64,000 bases of DNA from contig JBFMDV010000005.1 of assembly GCA_040753875.1 (NCBI GenBank), forward strand, positions 1-64,000, written 5' to 3'. Origin of the DNA: Candidatus Zixiibacteriota bacterium. Lineage in GTDB: Bacteria > Zixibacteria > MSB-5A5 > GN15 > FEB-12. The notes under the pieces are model-generated. The model was given only the letters and a program-made list of their open reading frames with translations. It was not told the origin of the DNA and did not search any database. Positions 8,732 to 17,725 of the stretch are shown here, piece by piece (positions within the stretch are counted from its first letter, which is position 1; each line of letters begins with the position of its first letter). Both the position numbers and the translations under genes were made by a program.

Positions 8732-10159
8732 TCAGAAACGATCAATGCCAACGGAAACTATTGGCAAGCCTTGTAAATCTCCACGCAGATGCGAAGACTT
8801 ATTGAACATATTCAGCGACACGGTATTAGTGTCAGAAATGACCGACCGGTCGGTAGGTAACGACCGCAACATGACAATTAGCGGGAAATTGGTGGTTGTG
8901 TCCGGATTGTTGATCGGTTCCAGGCTTATAAATGCCGTGCCGGGGGCACCAATGAAGTCGATCGAACTTATACCGAATCTCGCGCTCATGGCAGCAGAGT
9001 TGATAAAGTCGCCGCCCGGATACGGCGGAGTAACCGGGTACATGGATGACGCAGGTTTCGGAAAACCGAAGGGGTTGCCATCATCATCGGGCAGGTCGAT
9101 ATGGGAGAAGGTCCCGGTTGACATCAGACCTCCGTCGTCGCCAGGAATATAGTTGAAACTGACCCCTTTGTATACCCAGGCAGGCGGTGAGAAGGGTCCG
9201 ACGGCTGTTTTCGGTATCGCGTTTGACACTACCCAGCCCTTGTATTTCCAGCCCCACGGGGTGAAGTCAGGCAGGGCAAAATTGTCCTGCGTGAAAATAT
9301 GCAGCTCGGCCAAAACCGGAGTTGTTTGATACACAAAATCGTAGTCCGGCCGCTGATACGGCGGAGCGGGCACACACAAATCAAAATCGTAGCGAACGGC
9401 AACCTTCTTCAGCGTGTCGCTGCTGTAATATAAAGTATCCGGCCCGAATGCGACCAGAGTCGTTTCAACGCGAATGTTCCGGAGGTTGCACACGTAGAGA
9501 CTCTCCGGCTTCTGTGCCGCAGGAGGGATTTCGACCATCGTGGATGAGGTGTCCAGATCTATGGAATCGAGATACTCGTGGATCGTGTCACGGTAGATCG
9601 AGAACCAGATACCACTGCCATCCCCCACATTCCCGTCCCGGTCGGACACCGTTTCCATATTCATGCGCACTGTCGACAGCCACATGGTGTCGCTTTCCGG
9701 AAACACCAAGTCGAGCGGATCGATTCCTGGGTCCGTTATATCATCAATGAGCATAATCGGGCCGTGCGGTGCGGCATCCGTGGGATAGGTCTCCACGGAA
9801 ATAAACAGTGACTTGTACTTGAGCGATTTGTTGCCGTTGGTGACCATGTATTTGAGGATATCATCTTCAAAAAGAAAAACGTTCGAACGGGTCATCCAGG
9901 TGCCACCCGTCCCCGGCGTTGCGAATCGCGCATTCCTGTTATCCCAAAAGAATTTCCCGAGGGAAATAGTGTCGCTCGTACCGGCGACCCAGAGCTCATA
10001 GATCATGCCGTCCGGCGTGGTGGGCAGACGCTCCACCGAGAGAGTAAGGGTAGTCGATGTAATTGATGTCACGACATCTTCGGGCTGTGAGCAGCCCAGA
10101 CTCAGGGCCAGCATGGCGGCTAAGACTAAGAAAGGCAGGTGGTTAATTCGCCTCAGCAT
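8732..10159 (-). CDS. Lipoprotein of unknown function
   Basis: A 475-residue exported protein. The first 23 residues are a lipoprotein signal with lipobox LSLGC. The rest is beta-rich, with many Asp/Thr/Pro turns and no helix-rich or catalytic signature I can recognise. The N-terminal part (LTLSVERLPTTPDGMIYELW) resembles the start of anti-sigma/Ig-like surface lipoproteins in FCB genomes. The Trp- and Gly-rich central part (DFTPWGWKYKGW) may be a ligand-binding face. GGAGGAAGG precedes the ATG, and a consensus sigma-70-type promoter lies upstream. No neighbour suggests a pathway. Confidence 0.7.
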   Translation of the reverse strand: MLRRINHLPFLVLAAMLALSLGCSQPEDVVTSITSTTLTLSVERLPTTPDGMIYELWVAGTSDTISLGKFFWDNRNARFATPGTGGTWMTRSNVFLFEDDILKYMVTNGNKSLKYKSLFISVETYPTDAAPHGPIMLIDDITDPGIDPLDLVFPESDTMWLSTVRMNMETVSDRDGNVGDGSGIWFSIYRDTIHEYLDSIDLDTSSTMVEIPPAAQKPESLYVCNLRNIRVETTLVAFGPDTLYYSSDTLKKVAVRYDFDLCVPAPPYQRPDYDFVYQTTPVLAELHIFTQDNFALPDFTPWGWKYKGWVVSNAIPKTAVGPFSPPAWVYKGVSFNYIPGDDGGLMSTGTFSHIDLPDDDGNPFGFPKPASSMYPVTPPYPGGDFINSAAMSARFGISSIDFIGAPGTAFISLEPINNPDTTTNFPLIVMLRSLPTDRSVISDTNTVSLNMFNKSSHLRGDLQGLPIVSVGIDRF

Positions 10160-10225
10160 CTATTCCTTCCTCCTCCCGGACGAAGCCGGAACGGGTCTTT
10201 AGAATCTTCCCAACAACAGACGGCC

Positions 10226-10254
10226 AGTATATAGGGCCAGGCAAGGGGTGTCAA
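10226..10254 (-). promoter_or_regulatory. Consensus promoter for the 8732-10159 lipoprotein
   Basis: On the minus strand TTGACA (10249-10254) and TATACT (10226-10231) are separated by exactly 17 nt. This predicts a transcript start near 10219, about 60 nt before the start codon. Confidence 0.75.
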
Positions 10255-10376
10255 GCCCATATTTGCAATGGAGTTGACCGAGTGGAGACGAATGGCCGGA
10301 CCGGTTTATTTAAAGAAATATAGCCCTAAGTCGATATTCTGATTAAAACGGATTCACCAGCTTGTGAAGGGGAAAC

Positions 10377-12497
10377 GTGTCGCTAAACAGGTGTCCAAAC
10401 TGCAAGGTGGAACTCCTCTTTGAGGGTTCTGAATTTTGCGAGCATTGCGGCGTCAAGCTCGACCGCGAAGCTCTCAAAGCGAGTGAACCGCCCGCCGGCG
10501 ATGATGACCTGGATTTTGTCGTCACGGAAGGGCATGAAGATTATTCACAGCATGTGGTCGGGAACAAGAAAGAGAAGTCCGAGGATCTGGGCCTGCAATC
10601 CAGCGCCGAGATCATGGAGCATATTTCTGACACGGACCAGCGAACCGCGCCGACCTCTCCCTCAGTTCCGTCGGCCTCTGGGACACAACCGATCCAGATA
10701 ACACCCGGGTCCGTCCCAGCCACTAGTGGTACCGCCGTCAAACAACCGGGGCCGGACGATACGGGCGGACTGCGACGGTTATCAGTCGACGAAGTCAAGG
10801 CGATCGAGAAGAATCTTTACAGCGGTTCGTCATCGTACTTGAGTGAGGATGAGAAGCGGAATTTGCTTAAGAACATGTCTTCAATTGAACAAGCGGCCAA
10901 AGCGCCCGATAGCGCCGCCATAGCCCGGAAACAGGCAGTCAGCGCAGCCCTGAACGGCGGTGTTTCGCCGACGAGCAAGGAAGCGACTGGTGAATTCCCT
11001 AAAGCGCCGGTGGCCAAGCGTGGACGCGGAGTAGCGTTCTTTTTCAAGAACTATATCAGGCTTCAGGGACATCTGGAACTTCACGACCACGATGAGCTAC
11101 TGATAAACGAGCGGGTGTTTGTTCTGCGCAAGAAGAACTTCAGCCCCAAAGTGACGTTCAGTGTGGCAGCGGGAGTTTTCACGCTGGTACTCCTCGTCCT
11201 GGCCAGCCAGTTTCTGACCGGCAAAGGGAGCGGCAAAGGCGAAGTGGTGGGGTTTATCCTCGACGAGCAGATGCAGCCGTATTTGTCGGGTGCCACGGTT
11301 CGTTTTCCGGATCTGGGCAAAAAATACACCAGCAATTCGCAGGGGTTCTTCAAAACCGATCCCCTGCCACCTGGAAGCCATAAGATCGAATATGCTCTGC
11401 CGGATGGACGGGTGGCGGTTGATTACGCCACGGTAGTGGGTGGCGATATCACCACGCTGGTACTTCGTTCCGAGCCGGCCGGGGAACAGGAAATAGCGGC
11501 AGAGATTGAACCGACACAAAGTGCGCCGGTGACGACACGGCCAGCCCGCGAGCGAGACCGCCAGACGGAAGCTCCGCCTCAGCAACCGGCGAATGTGGTG
11601 CCCGAAGTGACGAGAGCGAACGCCCGGGTGACACTGGCAGCGAATGTCGAGGGGGCACGCTTGGTGATCGATAATACAGTCCTGGGGGCCGGCAATCTCA
11701 CCTACGGGCGTCTGAAACCCGGGAACCATCAGTACAGTGTCTCGAAAGAAGGGTACCAGACAGCTACGGGCACAATCGACCTGACCGGAGGTGAGACTGC
11801 TGTTCTGGCGGTGACACTCAGCCCGTCACAACAGAAACCGGCAGCGCCACAGTTGAATCCATCGGAGCAGGCATACAACGACGGCCAAACCGCCATGAAC
11901 GCACAGAACTACGCAGCGGCGATCGGCAGTTTTTCAACGGCGATAGAGCAGAACGCCAATTATATCGCGGCCTATATGGCAAGGGCAAAGGCATATGCTG
12001 CTACCGGACAGAAGCAGGCGGCCCACGACGACTTTCTCAAGTCGGCGGAAATGTACCGAATGAAAAAGAACTACGATCAGGCGGTGCAGGCCTACAACAA
12101 GGCTATCGAGGCGAATCCCAAGTCCGGTGCAGCGTACCTAGGCCGGGCCGACTTATATCTCGACAAAGGCGAAGAGATCGCCGCTATTGCAGATTACGAA
12201 ACGGTGACGCGTCTGGACCGCCGCAACCCCCAAGCCTACATGGGACTGGGGGAAGCCAGGTTCAACCAGGGGAATTTCGAGAAGGCGATCAAGTACTTCA
12301 AGGATGCCAAGGACCTCGATCCCAACAACGCCGAGGTGTACGAGCATCTGATGCTGAGCTATCTGGCGAACGGTGACATCAAGGATGTAAAAAAGACCTA
12401 CGAGAAGTACAAATCAATCGCCAGTCCGGAAGCGCAGAACCGTCTGGCGCGAGACAATCGCTTCAGCGCGGTGATGAGTCTGGTCGGCAACGAGTAG
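10377..12497 (+). CDS. Zinc-ribbon, single-TM, PEGA and TPR protein
   Basis: 706 residues. An N-terminal zinc ribbon has Cys 6, 9, 21 and 24. A long acidic/Ser-rich cytosolic linker leads to one transmembrane segment (259-281). Outside are a carboxypeptidase-regulatory-like beta-sandwich (about 287-365), a Pro/Glu linker, a PEGA domain (about 416-482) and four to five TPR repeats (about 497-680). It probably senses or scaffolds across the inner membrane, binding zinc or a protein inside and cell-wall or protein partners outside. The exact role is unknown. Translation starts at GTG 10377 behind GAAGGGGA. The two-CW gene follows after 12 nt, suggesting an operon. Confidence 0.78.
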   Translation: MSLNRCPNCKVELLFEGSEFCEHCGVKLDREALKASEPPAGDDDLDFVVTEGHEDYSQHVVGNKKEKSEDLGLQSSAEIMEHISDTDQRTAPTSPSVPSASGTQPIQITPGSVPATSGTAVKQPGPDDTGGLRRLSVDEVKAIEKNLYSGSSSYLSEDEKRNLLKNMSSIEQAAKAPDSAAIARKQAVSAALNGGVSPTSKEATGEFPKAPVAKRGRGVAFFFKNYIRLQGHLELHDHDELLINERVFVLRKKNFSPKVTFSVAAGVFTLVLLVLASQFLTGKGSGKGEVVGFILDEQMQPYLSGATVRFPDLGKKYTSNSQGFFKTDPLPPGSHKIEYALPDGRVAVDYATVVGGDITTLVLRSEPAGEQEIAAEIEPTQSAPVTTRPARERDRQTEAPPQQPANVVPEVTRANARVTLAANVEGARLVIDNTVLGAGNLTYGRLKPGNHQYSVSKEGYQTATGTIDLTGGETAVLAVTLSPSQQKPAAPQLNPSEQAYNDGQTAMNAQNYAAAIGSFSTAIEQNANYIAAYMARAKAYAATGQKQAAHDDFLKSAEMYRMKKNYDQAVQAYNKAIEANPKSGAAYLGRADLYLDKGEEIAAIADYETVTRLDRRNPQAYMGLGEARFNQGNFEKAIKYFKDAKDLDPNNAEVYEHLMLSYLANGDIKDVKKTYEKYKSIASPEAQNRLARDNRFSAVMSLVGNE

Positions 12498-12509
12498 CGG
12501 TGGGGGCCG

Positions 12510-12794
12510 ATGGACGGGAAGTTGAACTGCTGGCAGTACAAGAACTGCGGTCGCGAAAAAGGGGGACTTCTGGCAGAGATTCTGGGGGAGTGCCCGGTTT
12601 CGTCGGAAATGAAATATGACGGTGTGAACGGCGGACGCGGCGCCGGACGGGTTTGCTGGGCGGTGGTCAACGCCGGTTGCTGCGACCCGCGTGGCGGCAC
12701 CCCTATTAGTTGTCATACCTGCGACTTCTATCGACGAGTCGTGTTCGAACAGGCCGACGCTGTGAGTTGCAAGTACTTCTCAGTCACGGCGTAA
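12510..12794 (+). CDS. Two-CW domain protein
   Basis: A 94-residue cytosolic protein with the pattern of the 'two-CW' domain: NCWQYKNCGRE at the start, ECPVS, a second CW in RVCWAVV, then CHTCDFY and a final SCKYF, ten Cys in all. The domain name comes from its repeated Cys-Trp pairs. It is usually found fused to chemoreceptors or histidine kinases in anaerobes, and a metal or Fe-S ligand role is presumed but not shown. Here it stands free, 12 nt downstream of a zinc-ribbon/TPR membrane protein, which may be its partner. Confidence 0.7.
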   Translation: MDGKLNCWQYKNCGREKGGLLAEILGECPVSSEMKYDGVNGGRGAGRVCWAVVNAGCCDPRGGTPISCHTCDFYRRVVFEQADAVSCKYFSVTA

Positions 12795-12867
12795 GGCAGA
12801 CGCGCCGCCGCCGGTGAATGCCAAGGCCCCTCCCCTGCCGCCGGCAGGTGAGCGGGTCTTTTTGCTG

Positions 12868-12896
12868 TTGCCCCCACAACCTTTGATCTCTATAAT
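12868..12896 (+). promoter_or_regulatory. Promoter for the S9 peptidase gene
   Basis: TTGCCC (12868-12873) and a perfect TATAAT (12891-12896) with a 17-nt spacer. Predicted start of transcription is near 12903, giving a 5' leader of about 45 nt. Confidence 0.7.
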
Positions 12897-12948
12897 CGTC
12901 CAAGAAATGATGACTTGAAATCTCAGCCGTCTGGAGGCCGATGTGCAT

Positions 12949-14889
12949 ATGCGAGTCTTTCGAAGCACCGCACAGCTTGCGGTAATGTTGGCATTGACTA
13001 CCGGGGCTATTGCCCAAACTGCGACAATCGAGCAAAGGGTCCTGCGAAAGCAGAAATATATTCCGGATATCGCCACGTTTCTCCAGATTGGCGGATCATC
13101 GGCGGCGGGATTGAGCTGGGACGGGAAACAGGTGTTCTTTACTTCCTCCATGTCGGGGGCCAACCAAGTGTACCGGTTGACTGAGGCCGGCTGGCCGTAT
13201 CAACTGAGCATGTTCGAGGATGGCATCGATTTCTTCACATTGTCATACGGCAGTGATATGGCGATCGTGGGAGCATCGGTGGGAGGGTCGGAGCAGTCAC
13301 AGCTTTTCTTGATGGACACGCAAACCGGCCAGGTCACCCGGCTGACCAATCTGCCGAAAGTACAGTTCGGGTCGGTGACGTGGGCGAAAGACGACCGGTC
13401 GATATACTACCGTTCCAACGAAGAGAATCTCAAGGACTTTTTCATCTACCGGATGAGCCTGGCCGATGGTCAGTCGGTCAAGGTCTTCGGAGACACTGCC
13501 GGCGTGCGGGGTAGCAACTCCATCGCCGATATTTCGCAGGATGGAAACAAGCTTATCGTTTCGAACTATCGGTCGACTGTCGACAACGACCTGTATCTGG
13601 TTGACCTGAAGACTGGCGGTCATCAGAAGTTGACCTCGGATACGCTCGATGTCATGTACTCCTCTCCCACGCTGATGCCCGACAACACGACGATATGGGT
13701 GCTCTGCAACGACAACCCGGATGGTATTTCGCGGCTGGCGAAGATGCGGGTTGGCTCGCCGGAGGTGGAATTTGTCACCGACGGTTGGGTCGACCCGAAA
13801 TGGGAGGTGGAAGGGCTGGGGTTCTCGCGCGACTACAAATACCAGGCGGTGTCGATCAACGAAGACGGTTATATGCGCCTGAAGATACGGGAAGTTGAGT
13901 CCCGCACTGAACTGCCGTCTCCCCCGCTGGCCGGGATGCTGGGGGGTCCGCTTTTCGATCAGAGTGGTGCTTGCATCGTATCGTTCAACGGCCCGACCCA
14001 TGCACCGGATGTATGGCGGTGGAACCCTGCCACGAAAGAACTCAAACAGCTTACCTTTGCTCCGTATGCGGGTATCGACCGCGAGTTGTTTGGTGAACCG
14101 GCGCTTGTTCATTATCGGAGTTTCGACAGTCTCGAAATCCCCGCACTCCTCTACCTTCCCAAGAACTATCAAAAAGGGACGCCGATCCCATTCCTGGTGG
14201 ATGCCCACGGAGGGCCGGAGGGGCAGTCACGCCCATATTTCACGCGGAATATCCAGTATCTGATTCTCAACGGTTTCGGCATTATTCAGCCGAACGTGCG
14301 GGGCTCGGAGGGGTACGGGCGCGAGTACATCAACCTGGACAACTACAAGAACCGCAAAAATTCACTTAAGGACTACAAGGTGGCGGTCGACTACCTGATC
14401 GCCAACGGATATTCCAAAGCGGGTCAGATCGGCATTCGCGGCGGATCGTACGGAGGCTATGTGGTGCTGGGGATGATCACGGAGTATCCGGACCTGTTCG
14501 CCGCGGCAGTGGACGAAGTGGGAATCGCCAACTTCGTGACGTTCTTGCAGAACACCGCGGCTTATCGGCGGGCGCTCCGCGAAGCAGAGTATGGCCCGCT
14601 GTCCGATAGCGCGTTCCTGCGGGAGATCTCCCCTATCTGGAAGGCAGACCGGATCAAGACGCCGCTGCTCGTAGTGCATGGCGCCAACGATCCCAGAGTG
14701 CCTATATCGGAGGCGCGGCAGATCATCAAGGCGATCCAGGACAACGGCGGCGTTGTCGATTCGCTGATCTTCGCGGATGAAGGACATGGTTCGTCAAAGC
14801 GCGTAAATATCATTGCCGAGTATCGGAAGCAGGTGGAGTTCTTCGGCAAGCATCTGCGCAAGGACGAGTCGGCCCAGACCGGTCAGTAG
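12949..14889 (+). CDS. Secreted S9 (prolyl oligopeptidase) family peptidase
   Basis: A 646-residue periplasmic or secreted serine peptidase of the acylaminoacyl-peptidase/DPP-IV type. A signal peptide (about 1-23) precedes a beta-propeller (about 40-380) built of WD40/PD40-like blades, then an alpha/beta-hydrolase domain. The triad is visible: Ser500 in RGGSYGGY, Asp581 in GANDPRVP and His613 in DEGHG. ATG 12949 is chosen because GGAGG lies 11 nt before it. GTG 12943, 5 nt from that site, is an alternative. These enzymes release dipeptides or acylated residues from peptides and would suit scavenging of products from the several proteases encoded nearby. A strong terminator follows. Confidence 0.9.
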   Translation: MRVFRSTAQLAVMLALTTGAIAQTATIEQRVLRKQKYIPDIATFLQIGGSSAAGLSWDGKQVFFTSSMSGANQVYRLTEAGWPYQLSMFEDGIDFFTLSYGSDMAIVGASVGGSEQSQLFLMDTQTGQVTRLTNLPKVQFGSVTWAKDDRSIYYRSNEENLKDFFIYRMSLADGQSVKVFGDTAGVRGSNSIADISQDGNKLIVSNYRSTVDNDLYLVDLKTGGHQKLTSDTLDVMYSSPTLMPDNTTIWVLCNDNPDGISRLAKMRVGSPEVEFVTDGWVDPKWEVEGLGFSRDYKYQAVSINEDGYMRLKIREVESRTELPSPPLAGMLGGPLFDQSGACIVSFNGPTHAPDVWRWNPATKELKQLTFAPYAGIDRELFGEPALVHYRSFDSLEIPALLYLPKNYQKGTPIPFLVDAHGGPEGQSRPYFTRNIQYLILNGFGIIQPNVRGSEGYGREYINLDNYKNRKNSLKDYKVAVDYLIANGYSKAGQIGIRGGSYGGYVVLGMITEYPDLFAAAVDEVGIANFVTFLQNTAAYRRALREAEYGPLSDSAFLREISPIWKADRIKTPLLVVHGANDPRVPISEARQIIKAIQDNGGVVDSLIFADEGHGSSKRVNIIAEYRKQVEFFGKHLRKDESAQTGQ

Positions 14890-14918
14890 TCCGCTTCATA
14901 TCGCAGACTGATATGCGT

Positions 14919-14949
14919 AAGCGGCCGGAGGAGTTCCCCGGCCGCTTTT
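14919..14949. terminator. Intrinsic terminator between convergent genes
   Basis: A perfect 10-bp stem (AAGCGGCCGG at 14919-14928, complement at 14938-14947) with a 9-nt loop, running into TTTTC on the plus strand. It ends the S9 peptidase transcript and may also stop the minus-strand SPOR transcript. Confidence 0.85.
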
Positions 14950-14977
14950 CTATATGGCCTGTCTTCTAAGTTACCTG

Positions 14978-15616
14978 TTATTCGGAGATCTTGTCGATCC
15001 AGGGCTCTATGGCGTATTTCGTTGCCAGCTCGTCTTTCAGGCGCATAGCTTCATCGGACGTGGGTAAGCGTCCGACGCGAATGCGGTAATGGTCACGATC
15101 ATTGACAGTCACCGTGGCAATATACGGCTGGTAGCCATCGTTCTCGAGCTTAGTGACCAACGCCCGCGCCTCCACCAATGTCACGGCACTCCCAACTTGT
15201 ACAGTGAAACTCTCCCCTACTGGACGACGAGGCATGGTGGGACGGGAGACAGCGGCTTCCTCCGGGATAGCGTTGATATCCGGGACCGTATCTGGTGGCA
15301 CGTCCGCTGCCATCGGCTCGACAGTGACCTGGTCGATAAGGGTGACGGCGGTCTGTTCTGTCGCGGTTCTGTCGACGCCGGTATCTGCCCCGATAGGGGC
15401 TTCCATGGCGCTGTCGGTCAGGTACTCTGCATATTGGACTACTGGGGAGCTGTCCTGCAAGATGGTCGAGTATGAACTGTCGATTTGGGCGACCGTATCG
15501 CCGGACAACATTCTCTCCAGACGGGCCGCCTCCCGCTTCCGTTCCTCCGAGCAGGAAATGAGACCAACCGCCATAACACCTGTGAAAATCACCAAAACTC
15601 GTGTCGTCATCGTCAT
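14978..15616 (-). CDS. SPOR-domain lipoprotein
   Basis: 212 residues. A lipobox ending at Cys22 (GLISC) follows a short hydrophobic segment. The middle (about 40-130) is Asp/Pro/Thr-rich and disordered. The last 75 residues are a SPOR domain (SFTVQVGSAVTLVEARAL, then HYRIRVGRL and EA..LKDEL). SPOR domains bind denuded glycan strands of peptidoglycan at division sites, so this is probably an envelope protein anchored by lipid and held to the wall. ATG 15616 has GGAG 5 nt upstream. A second ATG at 15610 would be better spaced. It is convergent with the S9 peptidase and divergent from the cystathionine synthase gene. Confidence 0.85.
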   Translation of the reverse strand: MTMTTRVLVIFTGVMAVGLISCSEERKREAARLERMLSGDTVAQIDSSYSTILQDSSPVVQYAEYLTDSAMEAPIGADTGVDRTATEQTAVTLIDQVTVEPMAADVPPDTVPDINAIPEEAAVSRPTMPRRPVGESFTVQVGSAVTLVEARALVTKLENDGYQPYIATVTVNDRDHYRIRVGRLPTSDEAMRLKDELATKYAIEPWIDKISE

Positions 15617-15783
15617 GTTACTCCGTATTCATCGAGACCCGGCCGAACCCGGCTCGGCACAGCGACAAAAACTATTGGGCGTCGACGGCAGTGTCAATGT
15701 AAAACGGCAGATTGTGGCGGAAATGAAAAATCTTGAATTCGCGAAAGCTGGTGTATAACATATGGAGGACACAAGGAGAATGA

Positions 15784-16773
15784 ATGCGCGCATATGAAAG
15801 CATACTGGACCTTATTGGTCGGACCCCCTTATTGCGCCTGCAGACCGGAATTCCGGTCCCCGGCCCACAGGCGTACGTCAAGCTCGAGTTTTTCAACCCG
15901 ACAGGATCCATCAAGGACAGGATGACGCTTCACATAATCCGGAAAGCCATGTCGGAAGGGCGCCTGAGACCGGGGGACACGGTGATCGATAATACTTCGG
16001 GCAATACCGGGTCGGCGCTGGCGATGGTGGCATCGGTACTCGGTTTGAAGGCGATCCTGGTGACGCCCGAGAAGACCAGTCAGGAAAAAGTCGACCTGAT
16101 CAGATCATACGGGGCGGAAGTCATTGTCACCCCCACGGAGGCGGCTCATCATGATCCGGCGGGGTGCTACATGGTGGCCCGTCGGTTGGCCAAAGAAAAG
16201 GGATATTTCGACCTGGATCAGTACGACAGCCAGGACAACGTGGAGGCCCACTACTTGTCGACCGGGCCGGAGGTCTGGGACGATACCAGCGGCAGGATAA
16301 CGCATTTCGTGGCGGGAATCGGGACTGGTGGGACGTTTTCGGGTATGGCGCGATTCTTGAAGGAGAGAAACCCCCGCATACAGGCAATCGCGGTTGACCC
16401 CGAGGGCTCCATTTTCGCGGATTATATTCGCGACCGGAAGGAGACCACCGGGTACACGTACAAGGTCGAGGGGATCGGTTCCGATGTCATCACCAAAGCG
16501 TTTCACCCGCAGTACGTGGATGCGGTGATCACGGTGTCGGACAAGGACTCGTTCAATAGAGCCCGCCAGATCGCGCGCAAGGAAGGGATCTCGGCCGGTG
16601 GATCCTCAGGTGCGGTGGCGGTGGCGATGGAACAGGTGGCGGCGAAAGCGGGGTCGGGCGCGATCATAGTAGGGATCTTCGCCGATGCCGGTATACGTTA
16701 TCTCAGCAAGTGTTACAACGATTCCTGGATGCGCCAGCAGGGGTACCTGCCGATGTCAGAGGAGAAGCGCTGA
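15784..16773 (+). CDS. cbs: Cystathionine beta-synthase-like PLP enzyme
   Basis: A 329-residue cytosolic fold-type II PLP enzyme. The Schiff-base Lys is K44 in GSIKDR, the substrate loop is SGNTG (72-76), the PLP-phosphate loop GTGGT (180-184) and the ring-N Ser region GGSSG (272-276). Segments PEKTSQEKVD, LDQYDSQ.N..AHY, VDPEGSI and KVEGIGSD match cystathionine beta-synthase better than cysteine synthase. It would condense serine (or O-acetylserine) with homocysteine or sulfide. The C-terminal regulatory CBS pair found in animal enzymes is absent. The AAGGAG site is strong. The next gene starts 1 nt after the stop, so the two are co-translated. Confidence 0.85.
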   Translation: MRAYESILDLIGRTPLLRLQTGIPVPGPQAYVKLEFFNPTGSIKDRMTLHIIRKAMSEGRLRPGDTVIDNTSGNTGSALAMVASVLGLKAILVTPEKTSQEKVDLIRSYGAEVIVTPTEAAHHDPAGCYMVARRLAKEKGYFDLDQYDSQDNVEAHYLSTGPEVWDDTSGRITHFVAGIGTGGTFSGMARFLKERNPRIQAIAVDPEGSIFADYIRDRKETTGYTYKVEGIGSDVITKAFHPQYVDAVITVSDKDSFNRARQIARKEGISAGGSSGAVAVAMEQVAAKAGSGAIIVGIFADAGIRYLSKCYNDSWMRQQGYLPMSEEKR

Positions 16774-16774
16774 C

Positions 16775-17464
16775 ATGTTGCGCTGCTGGATCATGGCCGG
16801 TGCCGGGGCAATCCTGATCCTCGCGTCATCGATTGGCGCCCAAGAGGGGCTTCGCTGCGACGAGCAGATCTATGATTTCGGGCATATCGGAGTTGATTAC
16901 CAAGTCTACCATGACTACAAGCTTCATAATCCCGGCAGCCGACCGGTCAGGATCGATTCCATGAAGGTCCCCTGTGACTGTTCGACTGCTCAGTTGTCGG
17001 ACTCCACAGTACGCCCGGGAGACTCGGTGACGGTCCATGTGACGTTCAGCACCCGGGATTACTATGGCCCGACGAGCAAATCTATCACGCTGTATACCGA
17101 CGGCCCAGGATCGCCGAAAATCGAGCTGTTTTATCTGTCGAATGTGGGTCGATGGATAGCCGGCCTGAAACCGGAGCCGATCTCTCTATTTTTCTTGCCG
17201 GGTCACAAGGCCAAGAAAGTAACACTGACCAACACGCAATTCGAGTCGTACGGGCTCGAGCCGGCCGGCACAGCCGACAACCTGCTGACAGTGTCGCTGG
17301 CGAAGTCCGAAGTACGGAAAGGGCAGTCGTCCACGTTCGATGTCAGCGTGTCAGACAAGGTTGGGGCCGGGACGGTGAACACCTGTTTTCGATTGAAGGC
17401 GGTGGTGCCGGACATCAAAGACCCGGTATTCTTGACCATTCCGGTCAAAATTGTCCGCTATTAG
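16775..17464 (+). CDS. DUF1573-type exported protein
   Basis: 229 residues. A signal peptide (about 1-22, ending near IGAQ) precedes an Ig-like DUF1573 domain: YDFGHIGVDYQVYHDYKLHNPG, here split, then VPCDCST and PGDSVTVHVTFS are standard landmarks. The second half repeats a similar beta-sandwich without the Cys pair. Such proteins are common on FCB cell surfaces, and their job is unknown. ATG 16775 lies 1 nt after the stop of the synthase gene, with GGAGAAG inside that gene's end, so expression is coupled. A link with sulfur metabolism is only positional. Confidence 0.75.
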   Translation: MLRCWIMAGAGAILILASSIGAQEGLRCDEQIYDFGHIGVDYQVYHDYKLHNPGSRPVRIDSMKVPCDCSTAQLSDSTVRPGDSVTVHVTFSTRDYYGPTSKSITLYTDGPGSPKIELFYLSNVGRWIAGLKPEPISLFFLPGHKAKKVTLTNTQFESYGLEPAGTADNLLTVSLAKSEVRKGQSSTFDVSVSDKVGAGTVNTCFRLKAVVPDIKDPVFLTIPVKIVRY

Positions 17465-17521
17465 ATCGCCTGCGAACGTAACACTTTCGAGCCGAATGCC
17501 TAAATGTTGGCGGCAAATGGC

Positions 17522-17553
17522 TTGACAAAAATTCCGATGCGGGCGATTATATA
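17522..17553 (+). promoter_or_regulatory. Promoter in front of a structured non-coding transcript
   Basis: TTGACA at 17522-17527 and TATATA at 17548-17553 (20-nt spacer), or TTATAT one base earlier (19 nt). The spacing is longer than ideal but the hexamers are good. The predicted start falls at the G that opens the stem of the RNA described at 17560. Confidence 0.5.
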
Positions 17554-17559
17554 CGAACC

Positions 17560-17630
17560 GAGGGTGACTCTCTGCTGTCCCTGGGTAGTTTCCTAGCCCC
17601 CTCTACCCAACCAGATGAGCACCCTCTTTT
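17560..17630 (+). ncRNA. Candidate small structured RNA, about 71 nt
   Basis: No open frame fits here. The sequence begins with GAGGGTG (17560-17566), whose complement CACCCTC lies at 17620-17626 and is followed directly by TTTT. Inside, TGGGTAG (17582-17588) pairs with CTACCCA (17603-17609) around a 14-nt loop. A promoter ends 6 nt before the first G. Promoter, closing stem, inner hairpin and U-run together look like a self-contained small RNA. It matches no RNA family I recognise (not SRP, 6S or tmRNA). Confidence 0.45.
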
Positions 17631-17677
17631 AATGTCTCTGCTCCGCAAACTCCCACGATTCGCGAACACACCCAGCC

Positions 17678-17713
17678 AAAAAAAAACCGCCGGTCAGACC
17701 GACGGTTCGTTTT
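17678..17713. terminator. Bidirectional terminator
   Basis: A nine-pair stem with one C-A mismatch (17685-17694 with 17698-17707) and a CAG loop, with an A-run on the left and CGTTTT on the right. It can end transcription from the DUF1573/small-RNA side and from the minus-strand ferredoxin gene, whose stop codon is 13 nt away. Confidence 0.8.
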
Positions 17714-17725
17714 GATGAATCGACG

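Noticed and set aside
8417-8776. 119-codon plus-strand frame
   Set aside because: It runs through the stem-loop and into the lipoprotein gene on the other strand, with no homology-like segments.
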